A stretch of DNA of 64,000 bases from Myxococcus sp. CA023. GTDB taxonomy: Bacteria; Myxococcota; Myxococcia; Myxococcales; Myxococcaceae. Shown here one piece after another: positions 27,384-39,086 of this stretch; position 1 is the stretch's first letter, and every line of letters begins with the position of its first letter. Below the pieces are notes generated by a model that had not been told where the DNA came from, searched no databases, and saw nothing but the letters and a program-made list of their open reading frames with translations. The stretch spans positions 21,693-85,692 of the forward strand of contig NZ_JAAEAH010000037.1 in assembly GCF_010998615.1 (NCBI RefSeq). The letters are read 5' to 3'. A program made the position numbers and the translations under genes.

Positions 27384-29110
27384 GCTTCCCTCGCGCGGTG
27401 GCCTTCCTCTGGGCCGCGACCTGGCGCAATCGCATCCGGCGGCAGTTGGAGCGGCTGCGCAAGCCGCGCTACCTCCTGGGCGCGCTGGTGGGCGCGGCGT
27501 ATCTCTATTCCGTCTTCTTCCGGCGTTTGGACTTCCGTGGGTCGGTGGGCACGGTGTCCGAGGGTGTGCGGTTGTTCGCCGAGTTGTCGCTGGTCGGCTC
27601 CGCGCTGGGGACATTGTTCGCCGCGTGGGCGCTGGGCCGGGACCGGCCGTCGCTGACATTCTCGGAGACGGAGGTGGTGCAACTCTTCCCCGCGCCGGTC
27701 CCTCGCAGGGCCCTGCTGCAATACAAGCTGGTGCGCGGGCTCCTGGGCACGTCGCTGGGCGCGCTGTTCGCCACGCTGTTCCTCGGGAGGACCATCAGCC
27801 CGCACCCCGCCCTCTTCTTCGTGGGGGCGTGTCTGGCCTTGGGCACGCTCTATCTGCACTCGACGGCGGCGTCCTTCGTGCGCACGCGGCTGTCGGCATG
27901 GGGCCTCTGGGGCCAAGTGGTCCGCTGGGGCTCGGTGGGGGGTGTCCTGGCGCTCGTGGTGCTGGCGGTGTTCACCTCGCTGCGAGAGCACCCGGTGCCC
28001 GAGGACCTCTCGTCAGGCCGCGCGCTTCGCGGGTGGTTGCAGGCGCTGATGGCGTCACCCGGCGTGGCGGCCGTGTTGTGGCCGGGCCGGCTGCTGGTGG
28101 CGCCAGCGCTGGCGCAGAGCGTGGGCGACTTCCTGTGGGCCCTGCCACCGGTGTTGGCGCTGATGGCGGCGCACTACGGCTGGGTGCTCTGGGCCGAAGT
28201 TCCGTTCGAGGAGACGGCGGTGGTGCGCGCGGAGTCCCGCTCACGGGAGCGCATGCTGCGGGCCTCGGGGCGGATGACGCGTGTGGGCTCGCTCACGTTG
28301 AGCCGCCCTCCATTCCGGCTGCTGCCTCGAGGCCGACCGGAGGTGGCGCTCATCTGGAAGAACCTGATTGCGCGCAAGCGGATGGGGGGCGGGTTCGCGG
28401 TGTTCCTCGCCTTCATCATCCTGGGCGGTGCCATCGCGGCGATGATGGGCGACACGCGTCTGTTCACGGACACGCGGCGGGTGCTCGGGCCGGTGGCGCT
28501 GGCGTTGTCGGTGATGCTGACGGTGGTGGGGCCGAGCGCGTTCCGCATGGACCTGCGGATGGACCTGCCCAAGCTGGACCTGCTGCGCGCCATGCCACTG
28601 ACAGGACGGCAGGTGGTGCGCGCGCAGTTGGCGGCATCCTCGCTGGCCCTGACCTCGTTCCAGCTCGCGTTGTTGGCGGTGGCGCTCGTCCTGGGGCCCG
28701 GCGTGGAGGCCTCGCGCCTGGGCGGCTGGTGGTGGCCAGGAGGGCTGGCGCTGGCGTTCCTGCTTCCGGCCGTGTCGCTGTCGGGCCTCTTCGTGCAGAA
28801 CGCCGCGGTGGTCCTCTTTCCCTCGTGGGTACCGGCGGACACAGGCGAGCGGGCACGCGGCATCGAGGCGATGGGCCAGCGCCTGCTGGCCGTTGTGGGC
28901 ACGCTGGTGGTGATGCTGGTGGGGTTGATTCCCGCGGGGCTGGTGGCGCTCGTGGTGGGCCTCCCTGCGTCGACGCTGTTGGGCCCCTGGGCCCTGCCCG
29001 TTGCGGGCTTCGTCGCGGCGGGTGTGTTGGTGGGGGAGGTGTGGCTGGGGGTCATGGCGCTGGGCCATGCCTTCGAGCGCCTGGATGTCTCCGAGGACCG
29101 GCCAGAATAG
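27380..29110 (+). CDS. ABC exporter permease (multi-pass)
   Basis: A 576-residue membrane protein with about ten to twelve hydrophobic segments in two blocks (about 30-260 and 340-560) and a charged cytosolic middle (FEETAVVRAESRSRERM; EVALIWKNLIARKRMGGG). It resembles YhaP/ABC-2-type exporter permeases partnered with CcmA-like ATPases. GTG start at 27380 in a GTGA overlap with the ATPase gene. Together they form one exporter, perhaps for a peptide, lipid or drug; nothing specific indicates which. Confidence 0.78.
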   Translation: MSFPRAVAFLWAATWRNRIRRQLERLRKPRYLLGALVGAAYLYSVFFRRLDFRGSVGTVSEGVRLFAELSLVGSALGTLFAAWALGRDRPSLTFSETEVVQLFPAPVPRRALLQYKLVRGLLGTSLGALFATLFLGRTISPHPALFFVGACLALGTLYLHSTAASFVRTRLSAWGLWGQVVRWGSVGGVLALVVLAVFTSLREHPVPEDLSSGRALRGWLQALMASPGVAAVLWPGRLLVAPALAQSVGDFLWALPPVLALMAAHYGWVLWAEVPFEETAVVRAESRSRERMLRASGRMTRVGSLTLSRPPFRLLPRGRPEVALIWKNLIARKRMGGGFAVFLAFIILGGAIAAMMGDTRLFTDTRRVLGPVALALSVMLTVVGPSAFRMDLRMDLPKLDLLRAMPLTGRQVVRAQLAASSLALTSFQLALLAVALVLGPGVEASRLGGWWWPGGLALAFLLPAVSLSGLFVQNAAVVLFPSWVPADTGERARGIEAMGQRLLAVVGTLVVMLVGLIPAGLVALVVGLPASTLLGPWALPVAGFVAAGVLVGEVWLGVMALGHAFERLDVSEDRPE

Positions 29111-29204
29111 GTCGTCCCGCGTTCGCTCCTGGACGTGCGCGTGCTTTGCGGTGGTGGGGCTCCTGGGCGCGGATTATCCGGGCCGTTTCCGGGAGGAGAC
29201 GCGC

Positions 29205-30095
29205 ATGAAGGTGGGATTCATTGGCCTGGGCAACATGGGACTGCCCATGGCGGCGAGCCTGGCGGCCGCGGGGCACGGGCTGACGGTGTGGAACCGCACG
29301 GAGTCCAAGGCCGCGCCGTTGAAGGAGAAGGGGGCGCGCGTCGCCCGCAGCCCCGCGGAGGCGGCTCGCGGCGCGGAGGTCGTCTTCAGCATGCTGGCGG
29401 ACGATGCGGCCGTGACATCCGCGGTGTTCGGCCAGGACGGCCTCCAGGCGGGACTGGCGCCGGGCGCGGTGCACGTCTCGTCGAGCACGCTCTCCGTGGC
29501 GCTTTCCGAACGGTTGGCGGAGGCGCATGCGAGCGCCGGCCAGCGGTATCTCTCCGCGCCGGTGTTCGGGCGACCTACCGCCGCGGCGTCGAAGCAGTTG
29601 TGGGTGGTGGCCGCCGGTCCGAAGCAGGACGTGGACCGCTGCCGACCGCTGCTGGAGGCGCTGGGGCGCGGCCTCACCGTGCTGGGTGACAGTGCCCCGG
29701 CGGCCAACGTCGTGAAGTTGTCGGGCAACTTCCTCATCGCGTCGATGATGGAGGCGCTCGCCGAGTCCTTCGCCCTGACGCGCAAGTCCGGCATCGAGCC
29801 GAAGGTGTTCCTGGAGGTCTTCCAATCCGTCTTCGCGCGCTCACCCATCTTCGAGGGGTACGCGCAGCTCATCGCCGAGGAGAAGTACAGCCCGGCGGGC
29901 TTCAAGATGCGGCTGGGCCTCAAGGACGTGGAGCTCGTCCTGGGCGCCGCGCGCACCGCCGAGGTGCCCATGCCCCTGGCCAGCCTCGTGAAGGACCAGT
30001 TCCTGGGAGGCGTCGCGCAGGGCCACGGCGATTTGGACTGGTCCGCGCTGGGGGCGCTCGTCGCCGAACGGGCCGGGCTGAAGCAGGGCGGCTGA
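29205..30095 (+). CDS. NAD(P)-dependent beta-hydroxyacid dehydrogenase
   Basis: A 296-residue enzyme of the 3-hydroxyisobutyrate/glyoxylate reductase family. The N-terminal Rossmann fold has GFIGLGNMGLPMA, a substrate-binding block VSSSTLSVALSERL, and the catalytic lysine in NVVKLSGNFLIASMMEAL; the C-terminal half is the family's all-helical domain. GGGAGGAG precedes the ATG at 29205. Likely reduces a small aldehyde acid (succinic semialdehyde or glyoxylate in close families); the substrate is not certain. Confidence 0.88.
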   Translation: MKVGFIGLGNMGLPMAASLAAAGHGLTVWNRTESKAAPLKEKGARVARSPAEAARGAEVVFSMLADDAAVTSAVFGQDGLQAGLAPGAVHVSSSTLSVALSERLAEAHASAGQRYLSAPVFGRPTAAASKQLWVVAAGPKQDVDRCRPLLEALGRGLTVLGDSAPAANVVKLSGNFLIASMMEALAESFALTRKSGIEPKVFLEVFQSVFARSPIFEGYAQLIAEEKYSPAGFKMRLGLKDVELVLGAARTAEVPMPLASLVKDQFLGGVAQGHGDLDWSALGALVAERAGLKQGG

Positions 30096-30103
30096 GCGCC
30101 CGC

Positions 30104-30140
30104 GCTCCAGGTGCACGCCTGACTGCCGTGCACCTGGAGC
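30104..30140. terminator. Bidirectional terminator hairpin (dehydrogenase / susD)
   Basis: A perfect 14-base-pair stem, GCTCCAGGTGCACG (30104-30117) with CGTGCACCTGGAGC (30127-30140), loop of 9 bases. It lies in the 66-base gap between two convergent genes. T content after the stem is low, but the stem is very stable. Confidence 0.75.
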
Positions 30141-30161
30141 TTCAAAGACTGCGCGGAGCGC

Positions 30162-31505
30162 CTACTGCCGCGCGTTCATTTCCGCTGCGGGGATGGGGAA
30201 GCGCTCGTGGGGCGCGATGTCCGGGTCCAGCTCGCGGGGGAGCGTGTCGAGCCGCCCGTAGCGCCGCAGGTCGATCCACCGGTGGCCGCCTTCGAACAGG
30301 AGCGAGTACCGTTTCTGCTTCAGCAGTTCGTCCAGGGCGTTCGTCTCATCGATGTCCAGGCGCGGGGCCAGCCGGCCCGACGTGGTGCGGATGAAGTTGA
30401 GGTCGTCCGCGGCCGGCCCGAAGTTCCGAGCACCGATGTTGGCCTCGGCGCGCAGGAGGATGAGCTCCTCGTTGCGGATGATGGTCACTGGCGAGTTGTT
30501 CGTGGGGTAGATGCGGAAGCGCCACTCAGTAGACAGCTTCCCGTCCGCCGCGGTCCGGACCGCGGGCAGGCGCGTGAGCTTCCGGACCACGCGGTCATCC
30601 ACGGTGCCATCTTCCTGGAGCTCCGCGTCGGTGACGATCGACGGGTGCGCGTAGACGTTGACGCTGATGAGGCCATTGTCGGTGTCGCCGGAGTTCGTCC
30701 CGAACGAGTGATAGATGCCCAGCTCCAACGGCTGAGTCTGGTTGAGGAAGGACTGGCTCAGGGCGGTGAGCGCCTCGGGGTAGCGCCCCCGGTACACCGC
30801 CACCCGTGCGGCGAGCGCGCGGTTGAACTGCCGGAACGTCGTGGGCGTGTTGAATCCGGCGAAGCCCGGGCTGAGCTGGAAGGGGAACGTCTCCCCCGCG
30901 TTCCCCAGGTGAGCGTGGCCCTCGTCGAGCAGCGCGGCGATTCGCTCGAACACCGCCTCCTTGCCCACGATGGGGGCCAGTTGGCCAATGGGCAGGTTGA
31001 CGTCGATGGGGGCCCCTTCGGTGTCCCGCGTGTTGATGACCACGAGGAAGTCCAGGGCCTGCATCGTCTTCGCGAAGCCGCGGAGGCCCTCCTTCTCAGC
31101 GTCGGGCGTGTTGGGGACCTTGTCCAGGGAGTCCAGCAGCGCGTTGGCGTTGCGGATGTTCAGGTAGGGGTTGGTCCAGTGATTGCCGCCGAACGCCGGG
31201 CCGCCAGGGTCCAGGGTAGGGCCCAGCAGTTCGCCGACGGCGCGCGGGTCCGCGGGATCGAAGACATACGCCTCGCGCCCGATGATGCCGAGCTGGGCCA
31301 CGTAGCCGTTGGGAGCGGCGACACCAGCGCGGTGGCCGAGGAGCAAGCCCGTGGCGGCGGTGAGCACCGCGGGGCGCGTGGGCCGCTCGCGGAAGTCATC
31401 GAGGCTGGGGTTGTTCAGGTCCGGGACGTCCAGGCTCCCGCAGCCGCTCAGGCCCAGGACGGTGAAGAGCCCCACGAATGCCTTCTTGGTCAGTTGGATG
31501 GTCAT
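30162..31505 (-). CDS. SusD/RagB-type nutrient-binding outer-membrane lipoprotein
   Basis: A 447-residue lipoprotein: signal peptide with lipobox LGLSGC (cysteine 22) and the SusD fold, with DVPDLNNPSLDDF near the N-terminus, helical TPR-like segments in the middle and the C-terminal signature LLKQKRYSLLFEGGHRWIDLRRYG. SusD caps the SusC pore at the cell surface and captures glycans or peptides. It begins 3 bases after the susC-like stop, so the pair is one operon. SusD proteins are typical of Bacteroidota. No glycosidase or peptidase is adjacent. Confidence 0.9.
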   Translation of the reverse strand: MTIQLTKKAFVGLFTVLGLSGCGSLDVPDLNNPSLDDFRERPTRPAVLTAATGLLLGHRAGVAAPNGYVAQLGIIGREAYVFDPADPRAVGELLGPTLDPGGPAFGGNHWTNPYLNIRNANALLDSLDKVPNTPDAEKEGLRGFAKTMQALDFLVVINTRDTEGAPIDVNLPIGQLAPIVGKEAVFERIAALLDEGHAHLGNAGETFPFQLSPGFAGFNTPTTFRQFNRALAARVAVYRGRYPEALTALSQSFLNQTQPLELGIYHSFGTNSGDTDNGLISVNVYAHPSIVTDAELQEDGTVDDRVVRKLTRLPAVRTAADGKLSTEWRFRIYPTNNSPVTIIRNEELILLRAEANIGARNFGPAADDLNFIRTTSGRLAPRLDIDETNALDELLKQKRYSLLFEGGHRWIDLRRYGRLDTLPRELDPDIAPHERFPIPAAEMNARQ

Positions 31506-31508
31506 GGC

Positions 31509-34556
<3,048 letters not shown>

Positions 34557-34923
34557 TCGGTCCTCACTCGCTGCGGATGGACGGCTCCCCCCCAAGGCAG
34601 GATGCCGGTGAGGTGAATCGTCACTGGGGCAACGATTGGCCGTCAACGGCATATCCTCACTTTTATTGCTAATCTTTGAATCCAGGTTGGCGGGAATGTT
34701 TGCCCACCGCTGGAGCCCGAGGGATTTGCGCCTGTCATCAGCGAGGCCGCGGCGCGTCACTGGCTGAAGAAGCGGGGCGGTCGTTGGAGGGCCGAGGAAG
34801 GCGGCCGGGGCCCCGGGGGCCCCCCCGTCAGTCGTCCCAGGGGCCGTCGTCCGCTCGGGACGGATTTGTCCCGGCGAGACTAGTTGCCTGGGGCACGTCC
34901 CCCCTCTAAGAGACTCGATAGAT
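34557..34923. other. Divergent intergenic region susC / leuS
   Basis: 367 bases with no supportable gene. Around 34644-34690 the sequence is notably AT-rich for this genome and probably holds the susC promoter on the minus strand. A strongly palindromic G/C block lies at about 34802-34827. Close to leuS, TTGCCT and TAAGAG are spaced by 17 bases as a weak promoter candidate. No T-box leader was recognised for leuS. Confidence 0.55.
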
Positions 34924-37425
34924 ATGGCGATGAACGAGCGTTACGAGCCGCAGGCGATTGAAGGTAAGTGGCAGACCCGTTGGGACGACGCGGGCATCTT
35001 CCGGGCAGGTAGCCGCCCCGGTGCACCCAAGAAGTACGTGCTCGAGATGCTGCCGTACCCCAGCGGGAAGATGCACATGGGGCATGTCCGCAACTATCTG
35101 CTCGGGGACGTGTACGCGCGTTACTTCCGGATGAAGGGCTTCGACGTGCTGCATCCCATGGGCTGGGATGCGCTCGGCCTGCCGGCCGAGAACGCGGCCA
35201 TCAAGGACGGCGTGCACCCGGCGGTGCGCACGGCCGAGAACATCGCGTCCTTCAAGAAGGAAATCAAAAGCCTGGGCTACTGCTACGACTGGGAACGCGA
35301 GGTCAACACCAGCGAGCCCGAGTACTACCGCTGGAATCAGTGGTTCTTCATCCAGATGCTGGAGCGTGGGCTCGTCTATCGCCGCTTCAGCAAGGTGAAC
35401 TGGTGTACCGGTTGCCACACCGTCATCGCCAACGAGCAGGTGAAGGACGGCGTCTGCGAGCGCTGCGACGCCCCCGTGGTGGACAAGGAGATGCCCGAGT
35501 GGGCGTTCCGCATCACCCGGTTCTCGCAGGAGTTGCTGGACGCGCTGGACACGCTCAATGAGTGGCCCCACCGCATCACCGCCGCGCAGCGGAACTGGAT
35601 TGGCCGTTCGGACGGTGCCGAGGCCGACTTCCGCGTGCAGGGGCACGACGCCGCGCTGCGCGTGTTCACCACCCGCATCGACACCATCTTCGGCTGCACC
35701 TACGTGGTGCTGGCGCCGGACCACAAGCTGGTGACCCAGGTGACGACGCCAGAGCGCCGCGCGGAGGTGGAGGCCTTCGCCAAGCGCATGGCCGCCCAGT
35801 CCAAGACGGAGCGCCTGGGCGAGGGCACGGAGAAGGAGGGGGTCTTTACTGGCGCCTACGCGGAGAATCCCTTCACCGGCCAGGTGGTCCCCATCTGGAT
35901 CGCCAACTTCGTGCTGAGCGACTACGGCACCGGCGCGGTGATGAGCGTGCCCGCGCATGACGAGCGCGACTTCGCCTTCGCGCGCAAGTACAGCCTGCCT
36001 GTGAAGGTCGTCATCCAGCCCGCGTCCGGTGACAAGCTCCCGCCGGGTGACAATCTGGAGGCGGCCTATACGGAGTACGGCGTGCTGGAGAACTCGGGCG
36101 CCTACACGGGCCAGACGTCCGAGCAGGCGCGCCAGGCCATGGCCGCGTCGCTGGAGAAGGACGGCAAGGGCAAGGCGACGGTGACGTACCGCCAGAAGGA
36201 CTGGGGCTTCAGCCGCCAGCGCTACTGGGGCACGCCCATCCCCATCGTCTACTGCGAGAAGTGCGACCCGGACCGCAACGGCATCCCGGTGCCGGTGGCG
36301 CAGCTGCCCGTGCGCCTGCCGGAGATCGACACCCAGGCGGTGCTCACCGGCAAGGGTGAGCCGCCGCTGGCGAAGGTGGCCTCGTGGGTGAACACCTCGT
36401 GTCCGAAGTGCGGCGGGCCTGCCCGGCGCGAGGCGGAGACGATGGACACCTTCGTTGACTCCTGCTGGTACTTCGCGCGCTACCTGTCGCCGCACTACGA
36501 CGCCGCGCCGTTCGACCCGAAGGAGGCCCAGCGCTTCCTGCCCGTGGACATCTACGTGGGTGGTCCCGAGCACGCGGTGATGCACCTGCTCTATTTCCGC
36601 TTCTGGACGCGGGTGATGAAGCTGTTGGGGCTGAGCCCCGTGGATGAGCCCGTCAAGCGCCTCATCACCCAGGGCATCGTCAACGGGCCGGATGGCCGGA
36701 AGATGTCCAAGCGCTGGGGCAACGTGGTGGCGCCTGCCTCCATCGTCCAGAAGTACGGCGCGGACACGGCGCGGGCCTACGTGCTGTTCGCGGGCCCGCC
36801 GGAACGGGACTTCGACTGGTCCGATGAGCAGGTGGAGGGCGTGTTCCGCTTCCTCAAGCGCGTCTGGGCGCTGGCCGCCACGCACCAGGCGGCTGCCGCG
36901 GGGGCCACCCATGACGGGCCCTACGAGGGCAAGTCGCTGGAGATCCTCCGCGCCGCCCACAAGACGCTGAAGCGGGTGGGGGAGGCCATCGAGCGCCTGT
37001 CCTTCAACACGGCCATCGCCGGCATCATGGAAGGCGTCAACGCGCTCTCCGCACTGGGGACGCTTGAGACGGCCGCGGAGAAGGCCGCCATGGCGGAGGC
37101 CGTGCGGTTGCTGACGGTTGTGCTCACGCCGTTCACGCCGCACATCGCGGACGAAATCGCGGCGGCCTATGGCAGCAAGGACTTCACCGTCTCGCAGTCC
37201 TGGCCGGAGTTCGATCCGGCGCTGGTGGTGGACGACGTCATCCCCTACGCCGTGCAGGTGAACGGCAAGCTGCGCGCGGAGATTCGCGTGGCGGCGGACG
37301 CGGCGGAGGCGGATGTTCGCGCCGCGGCGGAGGCCGACGAAAAGGTCCAGGCGGCCCTGGCGGGGAAGACGCTGCGCAAGTTCGTCTTCGTCCCCAAGCG
37401 CCTCGTGAACTTCGTCGCTACCTGA
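34924..37425 (+). CDS. leuS: Leucyl-tRNA synthetase
   Basis: An 833-residue class I synthetase. The HIGH motif appears as PYPSGKMHMGHVRNY near residue 45, the editing CP1 domain contains TRIDTIFGCTYVVLAPDH, and KMSKS is GRKMSKRWGN at about residue 595. Two zinc-type cysteine pairs (CTGC...CERC and CEKC...CPKC) lie in the connecting regions. The start could be the ATG at 34924 or at 34930; neither has a clear ribosome site. Leads into a small membrane gene and lptE. Confidence 0.96.
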   Translation: MAMNERYEPQAIEGKWQTRWDDAGIFRAGSRPGAPKKYVLEMLPYPSGKMHMGHVRNYLLGDVYARYFRMKGFDVLHPMGWDALGLPAENAAIKDGVHPAVRTAENIASFKKEIKSLGYCYDWEREVNTSEPEYYRWNQWFFIQMLERGLVYRRFSKVNWCTGCHTVIANEQVKDGVCERCDAPVVDKEMPEWAFRITRFSQELLDALDTLNEWPHRITAAQRNWIGRSDGAEADFRVQGHDAALRVFTTRIDTIFGCTYVVLAPDHKLVTQVTTPERRAEVEAFAKRMAAQSKTERLGEGTEKEGVFTGAYAENPFTGQVVPIWIANFVLSDYGTGAVMSVPAHDERDFAFARKYSLPVKVVIQPASGDKLPPGDNLEAAYTEYGVLENSGAYTGQTSEQARQAMAASLEKDGKGKATVTYRQKDWGFSRQRYWGTPIPIVYCEKCDPDRNGIPVPVAQLPVRLPEIDTQAVLTGKGEPPLAKVASWVNTSCPKCGGPARREAETMDTFVDSCWYFARYLSPHYDAAPFDPKEAQRFLPVDIYVGGPEHAVMHLLYFRFWTRVMKLLGLSPVDEPVKRLITQGIVNGPDGRKMSKRWGNVVAPASIVQKYGADTARAYVLFAGPPERDFDWSDEQVEGVFRFLKRVWALAATHQAAAAGATHDGPYEGKSLEILRAAHKTLKRVGEAIERLSFNTAIAGIMEGVNALSALGTLETAAEKAAMAEAVRLLTVVLTPFTPHIADEIAAAYGSKDFTVSQSWPEFDPALVVDDVIPYAVQVNGKLRAEIRVAADAAEADVRAAAEADEKVQAALAGKTLRKFVFVPKRLVNFVAT

Positions 37426-37437
37426 GCGGAGACCCGG

Positions 37438-38037
37438 GTGCCGGCCGAGGTCATCGTCATGTGTGGTGCATGTGGGCGGCCCCAACCCGCGGGCCGCCCG
37501 CGGTGCATTGCCTGCGAGGCCGTGCTTCCCGAAGCGCCCCTTCCCGGGGGCCCGACACCGGGGGAGCCGTTCTTCGTCGCGGACCTGGGCGGAGGCCGCA
37601 TGCTTTCCGGCCAGGGGACGCGGCTCTTCTATCAACCGCACCCGTCGGTCATGGTGCCTCCCGTGGAGTTGGACTCGCTGCGGGAGGCGCGGCTGGACTC
37701 GCGCTACTTCCGGGAGGCGCTGGCGTTGACCGTCTTCGCCTTGCTAGGCCTGTGGGCGCAGCCCGTCGCGCTGAAGGTGCTGGGGTTGGGCATGGCGGCG
37801 CTGGGCGTCCTGCTGGCGTTGACGTGCCGCTCCCACGGGCTCGTCCTGGTGCCTCGGCAGGGGGCGCAGGTGCGCTGGCCCCTGGGGTTGGCGCGGCGGG
37901 GCTCTCCCCGGGACACGCGGCTGTTGGCGGCGTGGACGTCGTTGGCGGAGGCCCTGCGGGTGCGCGGCGTGGCTGTCGACGGTGAGTCGTCACCGCCGCC
38001 GCCTCCGCCGGCACAAGACGGTGGCCCTCTGTCTTGA
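37438..38037 (+). CDS. Zinc-finger-containing membrane protein, unknown function
   Basis: A 199-residue protein beginning with a putative zinc ribbon (CGACGRPQPAGRPRCIAC, four cysteines in CxxC pairs), a linker, two closely spaced transmembrane helices (about 96-130) and a short cytosolic tail ending in a Ser/Pro run. I do not recognise a family beyond the zinc-ribbon head. GTG start 12 bases after leuS, followed at 31 bases by lptE, so probably in the same transcript. Confidence 0.65.
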   Translation: MPAEVIVMCGACGRPQPAGRPRCIACEAVLPEAPLPGGPTPGEPFFVADLGGGRMLSGQGTRLFYQPHPSVMVPPVELDSLREARLDSRYFREALALTVFALLGLWAQPVALKVLGLGMAALGVLLALTCRSHGLVLVPRQGAQVRWPLGLARRGSPRDTRLLAAWTSLAEALRVRGVAVDGESSPPPPPPAQDGGPLS

Positions 38038-38068
38038 CGGGCCGATCGGGCCGGGTAGGGTGCCGCGC

Positions 38069-38599
38069 ATGTCGCGACCCTGCGCTGTCGGACCCCGGCG
38101 TCTTCGAATTGGCGTGGTGGTGGGAATGTGGGTTGCCGCGGGCTGTGGCTACCGCCTGGCGCCTCGCGGAGACGGTCTTCCGGCCGGCGTGACGTCCCTC
38201 TGCGCGCCTGTCTTCGTCAACGCCACGCCCGAGCCCACGCTGGAAACGGTCTTCACGCGCTTCCTACGGCAGGAGCTGATCCGCGTGGGCCGGCTGGGCA
38301 GCGCGGAGTCCTGCGACGGGCGCATGGAGGGCACGGTGCTGTCGGTGGCGAACACGCCCACGACCGTTGTGGGCAGGAGCGCCAGCCCGGGCTTCTTCTT
38401 CCGCGTCTCCGCTCGGGCGCAGATCCGCTTGGTGAAGGACGGACAGGTCCTCAAGCAGACGGAGGTCTTCGGCTCGGAGGACTACGTGCTGGGAAGCGGA
38501 GACATCCTGGAGGCGGAGGCGAACCGGCAGGTCGCGCTCGAGCGCCTCGCGGAGGTCTTGATGCGGGACGGGTACGACCGACTCGCGGGCGCCTGGTGA
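38069..38599 (+). CDS. lptE: LptE-like LPS-assembly lipoprotein
   Basis: A 176-residue lipoprotein: signal peptide ending in VAAGCGYRL (lipidated cysteine about residue 27) and an alpha/beta fold with the family features of LptE (two strands, helix TLETVFTRFLRQELIRVG, strands with GRMEGTVLSV and a C-terminal helix). LptE plugs LptD to insert LPS in the outer membrane. Location after leuS matches the common leuS-lptE order; the usual holA next to it is missing. Confidence 0.82.
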   Translation: MSRPCAVGPRRLRIGVVVGMWVAAGCGYRLAPRGDGLPAGVTSLCAPVFVNATPEPTLETVFTRFLRQELIRVGRLGSAESCDGRMEGTVLSVANTPTTVVGRSASPGFFFRVSARAQIRLVKDGQVLKQTEVFGSEDYVLGSGDILEAEANRQVALERLAEVLMRDGYDRLAGAW

Positions 38600-38617
38600 G
38601 GAGGCAAGAGCCTCCTC
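38598..38617 (+). terminator. Terminator hairpin at the lptE stop
   Basis: GAGGAGGC (38598-38605) pairs perfectly with GCCTCCTC (38610-38617) around AAGA; the left arm overlaps the lptE stop codon. No T-run follows. It precedes the convergent rpsT. Confidence 0.5.
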
Positions 38618-38641
38618 CCGGCAGCCTGCACGAATGAAGCA

Positions 38642-38660
38642 GGGCCACGCGAGGTGGCCC
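38642..38660 (-). terminator. Terminator hairpin downstream of rpsT
   Basis: GGGCCAC (38642-38648) pairs with GTGGCCC (38654-38660); on the minus strand it lies 11 bases after the rpsT stop and is followed by TGCTTCATT, a moderately T-rich tail. Confidence 0.55.
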
Positions 38661-38671
38661 CGAGGCTTCGA

Positions 38672-38947
38672 TTAGGCCTTCGCGCGGGCAGCCTTGGTGG
38701 CGGCCTTCGCGAGACGCGAGATGCGGCGGGAAGCGGTGCGCTTGTGCAGCACGCCCTTGGAGGCGGCCTTGTCCAGCGCCTTGGCGGCCGACTTGATGGC
38801 GTCCGTCAGCTGCGCCCCATCCTTGCTGCCGAGCGCCTCGCGGGCGGACTTGACGGCGGTCTTCACCTCACCGCGCACGGTGACGTTGCGCGCACGGCGC
38901 TTCAGGGACTGACGGTGACGCTTCTCTGCGGACTTGGTGTTGGCCAA
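38672..38947 (-). CDS. rpsT: 30S ribosomal protein S20
   Basis: A 91-residue basic protein (ANTKSAEKRHRQSLKRRARN at its start, Lys/Ala-rich C-terminus) diagnostic of S20. The start codon is TTG at 38947, with GGAGA at a normal spacing upstream. A rare start here matters: E. coli rpsT also uses UUG, which takes part in its translational autoregulation. Convergent with lptE. Confidence 0.95.
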   Translation of the reverse strand: MANTKSAEKRHRQSLKRRARNVTVRGEVKTAVKSAREALGSKDGAQLTDAIKSAAKALDKAASKGVLHKRTASRRISRLAKAATKAARAKA

Positions 38948-38988
38948 GAGAAATCTCCAGCGGTAATGGCAGGCTAAAAGAGGGGCCG

Positions 38989-39017
38989 TCCTTACTGCGA
39001 CGCCTCGCAGGCGTCAA
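38989..39017 (-). promoter_or_regulatory. Candidate rpsT promoter with internal dyad
   Basis: On the minus strand a good -35 TTGACG (39012-39017), 17-base spacer and a poor -10 TAAGGA (38989-38994). The spacer and -35 contain a perfect 7-base inverted repeat, GACGCCT / AGGCGTC (38999-39005 and 39009-39015), which could be an operator or hairpin. Confidence 0.4.
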
Positions 39018-39086
39018 GGCGGGTGTGGGCCCCCAGCCGGGATTTCCGGGCTCTGGACGCCCCGCCGAGGGCACCTGCGAGGAAAA

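Noticed and set aside
34557..34760. N-terminal extension of the SusC frame back to 34760
   Set aside because: The ATG at 34556 begins with a signal peptide and has a ribosome site; the extension has neither.
34906..37641. A 911-codon minus-strand open frame opposite leuS
   Set aside because: Same GC-rich antisense effect; composition is artefact-like and leuS is certain.
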